Assembly (NCBI GenBank): GCA_017880985.1
Contig: JADGRK010000080.1
Coordinates: forward strand, 1 to 8,597
DNA from: Rhodoferax sp.
GTDB taxonomy: Bacteria; Pseudomonadota; Gammaproteobacteria; Burkholderiales; Burkholderiaceae_C
Direction of reading: 5' to 3'
DNA length: 8,597 nucleotides
The notes beneath the pieces are model-generated. The model made no database searches. It saw only the letters and a program-made list of their open reading frames with translations, and was not told the DNA's origin. Below, piece after piece: positions 1 to 5,747 of the stretch (position 1 is its first letter; each line of letters begins with the position of its first letter). The position numbers and the translations under genes are program-made.

Positions 1-880
1 CAGGCGCTTCCAGGCTACCTCGCGGTTGCTGTGCTGGCTGCGCCCGTCCTGGCACTGCACCACGATGCCGGTCGGAATGTGCGTCATGCGCACGGCGGAA
101 TCGGTTTTGTTGATGTGCTGACCACCGGCGCCGCTGGCCCGAAAGGTGTCCACCCGCACGTCAGCCGGGTTGATGTCGATCTCGATCGAGTCATCAATCT
201 CGGGATAGACAAACACGCTGGCAAAGCTGGTGTGGCGACCGCCCGCAGAGTCAAACGGGGATTTTCGCACCAGCCGGTGCACACCGGTCTCGGTCCGCAG
301 CAAGCCAAAGGCGTATTCGCCCTCAATCTTGATGGTGGCGCCCTTGATGCCGGCCGTGTCACCTGCCGTCTCGTCCTCCAGCGTGGCTTTGAAGCCCTTG
401 CGCTCGGCATAGCGCAGATACTGGCGCAGCAACATGCTGGCCCAGTCACAGGCTTCGGTGCCGCCAGCACCGGCCTGAATATCCAGAAAGGCGTTCAGCG
501 GGTCAGCCGGGTTGTTGAACATGCGGCGGAACTCCAGTCCTTCAATGATGGCGGCCAGCTTCGCAGTCTCGGCCTCAATCGTCATCAGACCGGCGCTATC
601 GCCCTCCTCTTTGGACATGTCATAAAGCTCGGTGTTGTCAGCCAGCTCGCCGGTCAGGTTGTCAAGCGTGAGCACGACGCCGTCAAGCGCCTTTTTTTCA
701 CGCCCAAGCTCCTGGGCGCGCTTGGGATCATTCCAGACGGTCGGGTCTTCCAGTGACGCGTTGACGGTTCTCAGACGCTCCGATTTGGCGTCGTAGTCAA
801 AGATACCCCCGTAGATCGGCGGTGCGTGCGCTCAAATCAGAAAGTTGGGTGCCAATGAGGTTGATGCGTTCTGCGTCCAT
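1..880 (-). CDS. prfB: Peptide chain release factor 2 (RF2), 3' end cut by window edge, programmed +1 frameshift
   Basis: RF2 recognises UGA and UAA stop codons in the ribosomal A site and triggers release of the finished protein. Translation starts at ATG 880-878 with an AGGA Shine-Dalgarno about 7 nt upstream. It gives 27 residues ending LRGYL, then meets UGA (799-797). A +1 shift on CUU-UGA-C continues into a frame that stays open from 798 to 1, so 293 residues of about 367 are present. The product shows the RF2 landmarks: NAFLDIQAGAGGTEACDW, the SPF recognition tripeptide within RKSPFDSAGGRHTSF, and the catalytic GGQ at residues 252-254 in SGAGGQHINKTDSAVR. E. coli has GGQ at 250-252, which fits the leader here being two codons longer. 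The C-terminal 70 or so residues lie beyond the left edge. In related genomes lysS usually follows. Identity is essentially certain. Confidence 0.97.
796..810 (-). promoter_or_regulatory. prfB: prfB programmed +1 frameshift signal
   Basis: Read on the minus strand this is GGGGG TAT CTT TGA C. The GGGGG (810-806) is an internal Shine-Dalgarno-like tract 3 nt before the slippery CUU codon (802-800), followed by in-frame UGA (799-797) and C (796). When RF2 is scarce, the ribosome pauses at UGA and slips forward one base to read GAC, making full-length RF2. When RF2 is plentiful, the ribosome terminates after 27 residues. This is the classical RF2 autoregulation. The only visible difference from the E. 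coli site is CGGGGG instead of AGGGGG. Confidence 0.96.
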
Positions 881-1021
881 GATGCGAGTCCTAAACTATA
901 AATGCCGAATAACCTGCCATTTTCTCACGCCCAGCCCGCATGGCTGGCAACCCGCAAGGAAGTGCGATTCAAAGCCCCACTTGCGATCAGGCAGCGGGGT
1001 TTTTTATTCATCAAAATTGCC
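881..1021. other. Intergenic region between prfB and the antitoxin gene, structured, no ORF supported
   Basis: This non-coding stretch separates the divergent prfB and antitoxin genes. It contains a 6-bp hairpin CCAGCC/GGCTGG (931-936 with 942-947, loop CGCAT) and the terminator-like hairpin described separately at 971-1005. A TATAAA box on the plus strand at 897-902 could be a -10 element, but no convincing -35 lies upstream. I could not identify a good prfB promoter on the minus strand. The arrangement of -10-like box, hairpin and intrinsic terminator within about 110 bp would fit a small plus-strand RNA, but this is inference. Confidence 0.4.
971..1005 (+). terminator. Rho-independent terminator-like hairpin with T6 tract
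   Basis: The left arm AAAGCCCC (971-978) pairs with GGGGTTTT (996-1003). After an A/C mismatch the stem continues with CT(T)GC (980-984) against GCAG (991-994), leaving a GATCAG loop. Six T follow directly on the plus strand (1000-1005). The minus strand lacks a comparable T-run after the hairpin, so it acts as a plus-strand terminator if it is one. No plus-strand gene precedes it, which is odd. It may end a small RNA, end antisense transcription coming through prfB, or shield the antitoxin promoter from upstream reading. Confidence 0.65.
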
Positions 1022-1050
1022 TTGACATGGCCGCCTTAGTCGGATATCTT
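1022..1050 (+). promoter_or_regulatory. Sigma-70-type promoter of the toxin-antitoxin operon
   Basis: A perfect -35 box TTGACA (1022-1027) is followed by a 17-bp spacer and a -10 box TATCTT (1045-1050, four of six consensus bases). The predicted start of transcription is near 1057, about 20 nt before the antitoxin ATG. The -10 box lies inside the left arm of the 19-bp palindrome, so a repressor bound there would block polymerase. Confidence 0.8.
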
Positions 1051-1060
1051 AAAGATATCC
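1042..1060. promoter_or_regulatory. Perfect palindromic operator over the toxin-antitoxin promoter
   Basis: GGATATCTT-A-AAGATATCC is a perfect inverted repeat of 9-bp arms around one central base. It covers the -10 box and the likely transcription start. Type II toxin-antitoxin operons are normally repressed by the antitoxin, alone or with the toxin, binding such a palindrome. That this antitoxin binds here is inference from position and symmetry. Confidence 0.75.
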
Positions 1061-1079
1061 AAGTGACGGAGAATTTTCT

Positions 1080-1367
1080 ATGCTTCATCGTGCAACTGCC
1101 GACCAAATTGCGTTCCGCTACCGTAATATTGACAGCCCCACTGGCATCACGCGTGAAACCGCCAAACGGCTGGCAGACCGATTGGGTGTTGATGAGACCC
1201 AGACTATCCATATTGCGCTGCACGAAATGGCAGTCAAGCTGCTGCCGCAGTACGAAGCCGACGATGGCCCGTTGACTGCCTCTCAGATTCGGCAGCTCAA
1301 AAAGTGCACGCTGCCGGGCAAGAAACGTTCGGTACGCTCCAGCCTGTTTGAGGTAGAGGCCATATGA
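1080..1367 (+). CDS. Probable antitoxin (DNA-binding, possibly ribbon-helix-helix), partner of downstream PemK/MazF-like toxin
   Basis: This is a 95-residue protein starting at ATG 1080 with Shine-Dalgarno GGAGA (1068-1072). I do not recognise its exact family. Residues 10-15 (IAFRYR) could be a beta strand. They are followed by two likely helices, TRETAKRLADRLG (24-36) and ETQTIHIALHEMAVKLL (39-55), an arrangement resembling ribbon-helix-helix repressors. The C-terminal part, residues 70-95, is basic (RQLKKCTLPGKKRSVR) and could bind the toxin. No AbrB/MazE-type swapped-hairpin sequence is visible. The stop codon overlaps the toxin start as ATGA, which implies translational coupling. Gene order, small size, overlap and the palindrome in its promoter all point to an autoregulating antitoxin. 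The antitoxin role is inferred from context, and the fold is tentative. Confidence 0.75.
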   Translation: MLHRATADQIAFRYRNIDSPTGITRETAKRLADRLGVDETQTIHIALHEMAVKLLPQYEADDGPLTASQIRQLKKCTLPGKKRSVRSSLFEVEAI

Positions 1368-1780
1368 CGTTGCCGTGGTGGGGCGAACCCACGGCTGGAG
1401 AGATCGTGTGGTGCCACTTTCCGGACAGCATCAGCCCTCGCCCCAAGCCGCGACCCGCATTGATTCTGGTGGTGTTCGACGACGATGCGCCACAGTTTAC
1501 CGTGCGTGTTGCCTACGGCACCAGCCAACGTACAACCAGCTTGCACCGGGGTGAATTTGCCATCCTGCGGGATCACAATTTGGCCGCTTATAGCGCCGCA
1601 GGTCTGAGCTTTGACACCAAGTTTGATTTGAAACAAGCCATCGATCTGCCTTACACGACGACGTGGTTCTCGGTGCCGCCATCAGCGCCGCACGGGCAAT
1701 GCCCGAAACTGGGCATGCTGCACCCGTCGCTGGTGCGCGCGGTGCAGGCTGCGTTTCAGGCCATAAAAAACAATTATTAG
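1364..1780 (+). CDS. PemK/MazF-like toxin (probable endoribonuclease)
   Basis: This 138-residue protein carries the hallmarks of the PemK/MazF fold. The first strand GEIVWCHFPD (12-21) matches the family's GDIVWVDF pattern. KPRPALIL (28-35) contains the Arg-Pro pair (R30, P31) that lines the catalytic site, and VRVAYGTSQ (47-55) has the conserved Thr-Ser step (T53, S54). MazF-type toxins cleave mRNA at short motifs and halt growth until neutralised. This protein is somewhat longer than the usual 110 residues, with a distinctive tail (TKFDLKQAIDLPYTT, then PPSAPHGQCPKLG) that I recall from proteobacterial hypothetical proteins of this group. Its ATG overlaps the antitoxin stop by 4 nt. AGAGG at 1355-1359 is a close, slightly short-spaced ribosome site. 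The TAG stop overlaps the stop of the convergent hydrolase. RNase activity is inferred from family, not shown. Confidence 0.82.
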   Translation: MTLPWWGEPTAGEIVWCHFPDSISPRPKPRPALILVVFDDDAPQFTVRVAYGTSQRTTSLHRGEFAILRDHNLAAYSAAGLSFDTKFDLKQAIDLPYTTTWFSVPPSAPHGQCPKLGMLHPSLVRAVQAAFQAIKNNY

Positions 1781-2679
1781 GCAATAAAACGCTCGATCAG
1801 TTCTGCCAATAGTTCCGGTTGGTCGTGGTGCAGCATGTGCCCGGCGTCCTCGATCCGGGCAACTTCAACCTGCGGCACCGCCTTGAGTCTTTCGTGGTGT
1901 TGCGCCAGCGTGAACTCGCCTTTCCACCACTGACTCATGCTGTCGTCCGAGGCTTCCACGGCCAACACCGGCATGCTGATGCGCCGGTAGATTTCGAGCG
2001 TCTCATCGACCCGGTACAACTCGGCATGAACCACCTTGTGCGCCGGGTCGCCCAGAATGCACCACTTGCCCTGGGCGTTGGGCTGCGCCCAGTGCAGCGC
2101 CAGCCAATTGGCCTTGTCGGCACCCAGGCGTGGGTTGGTCCTCATCAGGCGCCGCGCCACGCCAGCCGCCGTGTCATAGGCTTTCAGATTCATCTCGCCA
2201 CGGTGTAATTTTTTAAGATCGTTCATCCATTTGGCGTAGCGTCCGGCGGCCTGGTCGGGCGTGGTGGCGGGCATGCCAAAGCCTTCCAGATTGATCAGAC
2301 GGCCAATTCGCTCCGGGCGCACACCGGCGTACAGCATCGCTACATTGCCGCCCATGCTGTGCCCGACCAGGTTGACCTGGCCCTGTGGTGCATAGTGATC
2401 CAGCAAAAAATCCAGATCGGCCAGATAGTCGGGGAACCAGAAGTTGTCTGCACCGGCAGTGGTGCTCTGACCGTAACCACGCCAATCCGGGGCGATCACA
2501 TAGTGCTGGTCGCTCAGGGCATCGACCACAAACTGGTAACTTGCTGCCACATCCATCCAGCCATGCACCATCAGCAGCGGTATCTTGTCGGGGGACGGCT
2601 CGCCCCAGACCAGCACGTGGTATTGCAGATTGCGAATAGGTACAAACTCGCTACGGAAAATTCTTTTGACTTGGTACAT
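1777..2679 (-). CDS. Alpha/beta fold hydrolase (serine hydrolase, substrate unknown)
   Basis: This 300-residue, probably cytoplasmic enzyme has the complete alpha/beta hydrolase machinery. VHGWMD (38-43) provides the oxyanion hole, GHSMGG (106-111) is the nucleophile elbow with Ser108, the acid is Asp245 or Asp246 in VEASDDSM, and the base is His281 in EDAGHMLHH. The segment APDWRGYGQS (63-72) is typical of the esterase, lipase and epoxide-hydrolase branch; a Ser nucleophile argues against an epoxide hydrolase or dehalogenase. No signal peptide is visible. A TAA lies immediately before the ATG in frame, fixing the upstream limit, but the Shine-Dalgarno is poor (GATGG at best). It is divergent from the acyl-CoA synthetase with only 25 bp between start codons, so the two may share control. 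Its TAA stop overlaps the toxin TAG. A short T-rich stretch (TTGTTTTTT on this strand) lies just past the stop, after a weak 5-bp AT stem. Confidence 0.88.
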   Translation of the reverse strand: MYQVKRIFRSEFVPIRNLQYHVLVWGEPSPDKIPLLMVHGWMDVAASYQFVVDALSDQHYVIAPDWRGYGQSTTAGADNFWFPDYLADLDFLLDHYAPQGQVNLVGHSMGGNVAMLYAGVRPERIGRLINLEGFGMPATTPDQAAGRYAKWMNDLKKLHRGEMNLKAYDTAAGVARRLMRTNPRLGADKANWLALHWAQPNAQGKWCILGDPAHKVVHAELYRVDETLEIYRRISMPVLAVEASDDSMSQWWKGEFTLAQHHERLKAVPQVEVARIEDAGHMLHHDQPELLAELIERFIA

Positions 2680-2691
2680 TTACGCCATCAT

Positions 2692-2697
2692 AAGGAG
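2692..2697 (+). promoter_or_regulatory. Ribosome binding site fixing the acyl-CoA synthetase start
   Basis: AAGGAG sits 7 nt before ATG 2705. The reading frame is open further upstream to 2585, but that extension runs antisense into the divergent hydrolase gene and encodes nothing like the family's N terminus. The ATG at 2705 is therefore the preferred start. Confidence 0.85.
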
Positions 2698-2704
2698 ACT
2701 TGCC

Positions 2705-4477
2705 ATGAACGTCAGTCAAAACAGGGACAAGCCGCACTCGCCGCTGGCGGACAACTATGCCGCATTGCACGGCAACTTCCAGTGGCTGGTGCCCGAAAAA
2801 TTCAACATCGCACAAGTCTGCTGTGCACGCTGGGCCGTGCTGCCGGACGCTACAAAAAGAGTAGCTATTTACGCAATGAATACGGGGGCCAAGGCTAGTT
2901 TTTATACATATTATGAGCTGCAACAGCAGACCAATCGATTGGCCAATGTGCTGACCACGTTGGGGGTCCGGCGCGGCGAGCGTGTCGCCATCGTCATGCC
3001 GCAGCGCTTCGAGACCGCCGTGGCCTACATGGCGGTGCTTCAAATGGGCGCGGTCGCCATGCCTTTGTCGATGTTGTTTGGGCCAGACGCGCTCGAATTC
3101 CGCCTGCATGACAGCGAAGCCGTGCTGGCGATTTGCGATGAGAGCTCAATTGCCAGCGTACTGTCGGTTCGAGAAAACTGCCCTTTGCTGGGCAGCGTGC
3201 TGGGAGTGGGCGGCGCTGGCGCGCCGGCGGACCTTGACTACACTGACGCGCTGACACGGGCGGCACCCGAGTTTGCGCCCGTGGTGACCGATGCCGATGA
3301 AGCTGCGCTGCTGATCTACACCAGCGGCACCACCGGCAACCCCAAGGGCGCCCTCATCCCGCACCGCGCCCTGATCGGCAACCTGACGGGTTTTGTCTGT
3401 AGCCAGAACTGGTTTGGCTTCGATGGTCGAGACAACAAAGGCACGGACGCCGTGTTCTGGTCGCCTGCCGACTGGGCCTGGACCGGCGGCCTGATGGACG
3501 CGCTCTTGCCTACGTTGTATTTTGGTCGCCCGATTGTCGCCTTCAACGGCCGTTTCAGCCCGCAAGCCGCGCTGGAATTGATGAGTCAATTCGGTGTGAC
3601 GCACACGTTCTTGTTTCCGACCGCGCTCAAGGCCATGATGAAAGCCTATCCCGGTACGACAGACGCCACCGTACGCCAGCAGTTCAAGCTCAAGCTGCAA
3701 GCCATCATGAGCGCGGGCGAGGCGGTCGGCGACGCGGTGTTTGACTATTGCCAGGCGCAACTGGGCGTGACGGTCAATGAAATGTTCGGCCAGACCGAGA
3801 TCAACTACATCGTGGGGAATTGTTCCGCGCAATGGCCCCCAAAGCCAGGCAGCATGGGCAAGGGCTACCCCGGCCACCGCGTGGCAGTGATCGATGACGA
3901 CGGTCTTGAGTGCCCGGTCGGCGTGGCCGGTGATGTGGCACTCAACCTGTTTGACGTTCACGGTCAGCCGGACCCGATTTTCTTTTTGGGTTACTGGAAA
4001 AATCAGGCCGCCACGCAGGCCAAATTCAGCGGCAACTGGTGTCGCACCGGTGACCTGGCCGTGCGTGATGCCGACGGCTATCTCTGGTACCGGGGCCGTG
4101 CTGACGACATGTTCAAGGCCGCAGGCTACCGCATTGGACCCGGCGAGATTGAGAACTGTCTGGTCAAACACCCGGCGGTCGCGAATGCCGCCGTGGTGCC
4201 CAAACCGGACCGGGAGCGCGGCGCGGTAGTCAAGGCCTACGTCGTTCTTGCTCCTGATTTTGTAGCTGCTCGCGCACGATGGACGGGTGCTACAGGTCAA
4301 TTTGACACAAATCTGGTGACAGAGCTGCAAACCCACGTCAAAGGCAAGCTGGCACCCTACGAATACCCCAAGGAGATCGAGTTTGTCGACGCCCTGCCGA
4401 TGACCACCACCGGCAAGGTGCAACGCCGTGTGCTGCGGCTGCAAGAAGAGGCGCGCGCCCGGTTGGTGGCAGGCTGA
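2705..4477 (+). CDS. AMP-forming acyl-CoA synthetase (acetyl-/medium-chain-like, ANL superfamily)
   Basis: This 590-residue enzyme activates a carboxylic acid with ATP to an acyl-adenylate and transfers it to CoA. All core ANL motifs are present in order. They are the phosphate-binding loop YTSGTTGNPKG (205-215), FGQTE (361-365), TGD with ribose-binding Asp450, hinge-region GRADDMFKAAGYRIGP (464-479), and the catalytic Lys571 in PMTTTGK. That last motif has the PxxxxGK spacing seen in synthetases silenced by Pat-type lysine acetylation, so such control is possible. The C-terminal half reads like the medium-chain (ACSM) and acetyl-CoA synthetase groups, but the acyl substrate cannot be assigned from sequence alone. 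Two diverged copies of a short dispersed repeat lie in the coding sequence, at residues about 50-67 and 517-535. The second adds residues between the adenylate-hinge domain and the final lysine motif. The gene is divergent from the hydrolase and followed by a palindromic repeat. Confidence 0.93.
   Translation: MNVSQNRDKPHSPLADNYAALHGNFQWLVPEKFNIAQVCCARWAVLPDATKRVAIYAMNTGAKASFYTYYELQQQTNRLANVLTTLGVRRGERVAIVMPQRFETAVAYMAVLQMGAVAMPLSMLFGPDALEFRLHDSEAVLAICDESSIASVLSVRENCPLLGSVLGVGGAGAPADLDYTDALTRAAPEFAPVVTDADEAALLIYTSGTTGNPKGALIPHRALIGNLTGFVCSQNWFGFDGRDNKGTDAVFWSPADWAWTGGLMDALLPTLYFGRPIVAFNGRFSPQAALELMSQFGVTHTFLFPTALKAMMKAYPGTTDATVRQQFKLKLQAIMSAGEAVGDAVFDYCQAQLGVTVNEMFGQTEINYIVGNCSAQWPPKPGSMGKGYPGHRVAVIDDDGLECPVGVAGDVALNLFDVHGQPDPIFFLGYWKNQAATQAKFSGNWCRTGDLAVRDADGYLWYRGRADDMFKAAGYRIGPGEIENCLVKHPAVANAAVVPKPDRERGAVVKAYVVLAPDFVAARARWTGATGQFDTNLVTELQTHVKGKLAPYEYPKEIEFVDALPMTTTGKVQRRVLRLQEEARARLVAG
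2851..2908 (+). repeat. Short dispersed repeat, copy 1, inside the acyl-CoA synthetase gene
   Basis: The core pattern is GTAGCT (2861-2866), CGCA (2872-2875), ACGGGGGC (2882-2889), ending in a T-rich stretch (2899-2903). The same blocks occur at identical spacing in copy 2, offset by 1401 bp, with 26 of 46 aligned bases equal. The stretch is AT-richer than its surroundings and uses codons uncommon in the rest of the gene (aaa, aga, gta, agt, aca). Elements of this pattern are, from memory, scattered through Comamonadaceae chromosomes. Here it encodes RVAIYAMNTGAKASFYTYYEL, which still fills a normally conserved stretch of the enzyme. Confidence 0.5.
4252..4309 (+). repeat. Short dispersed repeat, copy 2, in-frame within the acyl-CoA synthetase gene
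   Basis: GTAGCT (4262-4267), CGCA (4273-4276), ACGGGTGC (4283-4290) and a TTT block (4301-4303) align with copy 1 in the same reading frame. The peptides share VA..A..TGA...F.T. This copy codes for residues 520-535 between VVLAP and LVTELQTHVK, where relatives normally run on directly, so it looks like an in-frame insertion of roughly ten residues in a surface loop of the C-terminal domain. That it derives from a mobile or dispersed element is inference. Confidence 0.55.
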
Positions 4478-4526
4478 AGCGCAGAAGGTGGAGAAACCGT
4501 AAACTCGGGGGCGCGCTCTTTTTGCC

Positions 4527-4610
4527 TGTCATCCCGGCCCCGGATCAAGTCCGGGGTTTCAGCACCCGGCATCCATGCCCCATGGATTGCGGGTCAGGCC
4601 CGCAATGACA
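4527..4610. repeat. Palindromic (REP/MITE-like) element with three consecutive hairpins
   Basis: The element is bounded by the inverted ends TGTCAT (4527-4532) and ATGACA (4605-4610). Inside are three back-to-back stems. CCCCGGA (4538-4544) pairs with TCCGGGG (4550-4556), ATCCATG (4571-4577) with CATGGAT (4581-4587), and ATTGCGGG (4586-4593) with CCCGCAAT (4599-4606). This is the layout of small non-autonomous palindromic repeats found between genes in many proteobacteria. Lying between the synthetase stop and the reductase start, it could end or stabilise the upstream transcript. There is no T-run after it. Confidence 0.8.
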
Positions 4611-4630
4611 AATAATTCTCAAGAAACACC

Positions 4631-5695
4631 ATGAAAACGATTCAACTCGGTCAAAGCGACCTGTACGTCACCCCCATTTGCCTAGGCACCATGACCTTTG
4701 GTGAACAGGTGGATGAACCCACAGCTCATGCCATCCTGGACCGCTCGCTGGAACGCGGCGTCAACTTCATCGACACGGCCGAGATGTATGCCGTGCCGCC
4801 GCGCGCCGAGACTTTCAATGCCACCGAAAAAATCATCGGCAACTGGTTCGCCGAACATCCGTCAGCACGCCAAAAGCTGGTGCTCGCCACCAAGGTGGCG
4901 GGACCGTCGCGCGGTATGCCCTGGATTCGAGGTGGCAGCGGCGACTTGACCAAGGCAGACATCATCGCCGCCTGCGACGGCAGCCTCCGGCGATTGCAGA
5001 CCGATGTGATTGACCTCTATCAGATTCACTGGCCGGTGCGCCACGTGCCCGCTTTTGGCATGCTGTATTTCGACCCCGCCCAGGACAGCCCCGGCCTTTC
5101 GATTCACGCTCAACTTGAAGCGCTGCAAACGCTGGTGCAAGCGGGCAAGGTGCGCGCGGTGGGCCTGTCCAACGAGACGCCCTTCGGCGTGCACGAGTTT
5201 GTACGGCTGGCCGAGCAATACAACTTGCCGCGCGTGGCCACGGTGCAGAACGGCTACAGCCTGCTCAACCGCACGGTGGAAAACGCGCTCGATGAAACCA
5301 TGCACCGCCTCGGGGTGTCACTGCTGGCCTATTCGCCGCTGGCCTTCGGTCTGCTGACCGGGAAGTACGACGAGTCAGGCCTGACCGGACCGGGCGCACC
5401 GGCAAATGCACGCATCACCAAGTTTGAGTCCACCCGCAAACAGCGCTGGGGTCGGCCCGAGGCGCTGGCGGCGGCACGCCGCTACAACGCGCTGGCGCTT
5501 GAACATGGCATGACACCAACACAAATGGGGCTGGCTTTTTGCTACACCAAATGGCAAGTGGCCAGCACCATCATCGGCGTGACTTCAGTGGCTCAACTCG
5601 ACCAGGACCTGGACGCCTGGGGCACCACCCTGCCGCCCGAGTTGTTGAAGAAAATTGATGCCATTCGTTGGGATGTGCGCGACCCGACGCTTTGA
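4631..5695 (+). CDS. tas: NADP(H)-dependent aldo/keto reductase, Tas family
   Basis: This 354-residue cytosolic TIM-barrel oxidoreductase closely follows E. coli Tas (about 346 residues) along its length. Matching segments include LGTMTFGEQ (18-26), the AEMYAVPPR segment beside the catalytic Tyr, VAGPSR (89-94), LQTDVIDLYQIHWP, LSNETPFGV and QNGYSLLNR. The aldo/keto reductase tetrad is present: Asp48, Tyr53, Lys88 and His133. IIGVTSVAQL near the C terminus is the usual nucleotide-phosphate-binding segment. It probably reduces small aldehydes or ketones with NADPH; the natural substrate of Tas is not settled. The ATG at 4631 lies 20 bp after the palindromic element, and its ribosome site (AAGAAA) is weak. 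A perfect hairpin straddles its stop codon. Confidence 0.92.
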   Translation: MKTIQLGQSDLYVTPICLGTMTFGEQVDEPTAHAILDRSLERGVNFIDTAEMYAVPPRAETFNATEKIIGNWFAEHPSARQKLVLATKVAGPSRGMPWIRGGSGDLTKADIIAACDGSLRRLQTDVIDLYQIHWPVRHVPAFGMLYFDPAQDSPGLSIHAQLEALQTLVQAGKVRAVGLSNETPFGVHEFVRLAEQYNLPRVATVQNGYSLLNRTVENALDETMHRLGVSLLAYSPLAFGLLTGKYDESGLTGPGAPANARITKFESTRKQRWGRPEALAAARRYNALALEHGMTPTQMGLAFCYTKWQVASTIIGVTSVAQLDQDLDAWGTTLPPELLKKIDAIRWDVRDPTL

Positions 5696-5716
5696 ACTGA
5701 CAAGTTCAAAGCGTCG
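5685..5716 (+). terminator. Perfect 14-bp hairpin spanning the reductase stop codon
   Basis: CGACGCTTTGAACT (5685-5698) pairs perfectly with AGTTCAAAGCGTCG (5703-5716) around a GACA loop. The TGA stop of the reductase (5693-5695) is inside the left arm. No T-tract follows, so it is not a standard intrinsic terminator. It may be a 3'-end processing or stabilising structure, or may attenuate reading into ybaK. Confidence 0.5.
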
Positions 5717-5747
5717 ATTGCCACGCTGCGCGCGATAACGAGTTCTT

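Noticed and set aside
31..756. 241-codon plus-strand open frame
   Set aside because: It is antisense to prfB, whose product has unmistakable RF2 motifs; the translated product resembles no family I recognise.
940..1275. 111-codon plus-strand frame across the promoter and antitoxin
   Set aside because: It covers the terminator hairpin, promoter and operator and is in another frame from the well-supported antitoxin.
1283..1636. 117-codon minus-strand frame opposite the toxin-antitoxin pair
   Set aside because: It has no recognisable domain and is explained as a shadow of the toxin and antitoxin coding strand.
1764..1790. Possible terminator for the hydrolase (TTATT/AATAA stem followed by TTGTTTTTT on the minus strand)
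   Set aside because: The stem is only 5 AT pairs with a 4-nt loop, too weak to call, although the T-rich tail is suggestive.
2666..2694. TTGACT-N17-CATAAG promoter for the acyl-CoA synthetase
   Set aside because: Transcription would start after the ribosome binding site, so it cannot serve the chosen start codon.
2585..2704. N-terminal extension of the acyl-CoA synthetase by 40 codons
   Set aside because: It overlaps the start of the divergent hydrolase, lacks a ribosome site, and the AAGGAG before 2705 sets a better start.
3146..4444. 432-codon minus-strand open frame inside the acyl-CoA synthetase
   Set aside because: It is a GC-driven shadow frame; the plus strand carries all ANL motifs in order.
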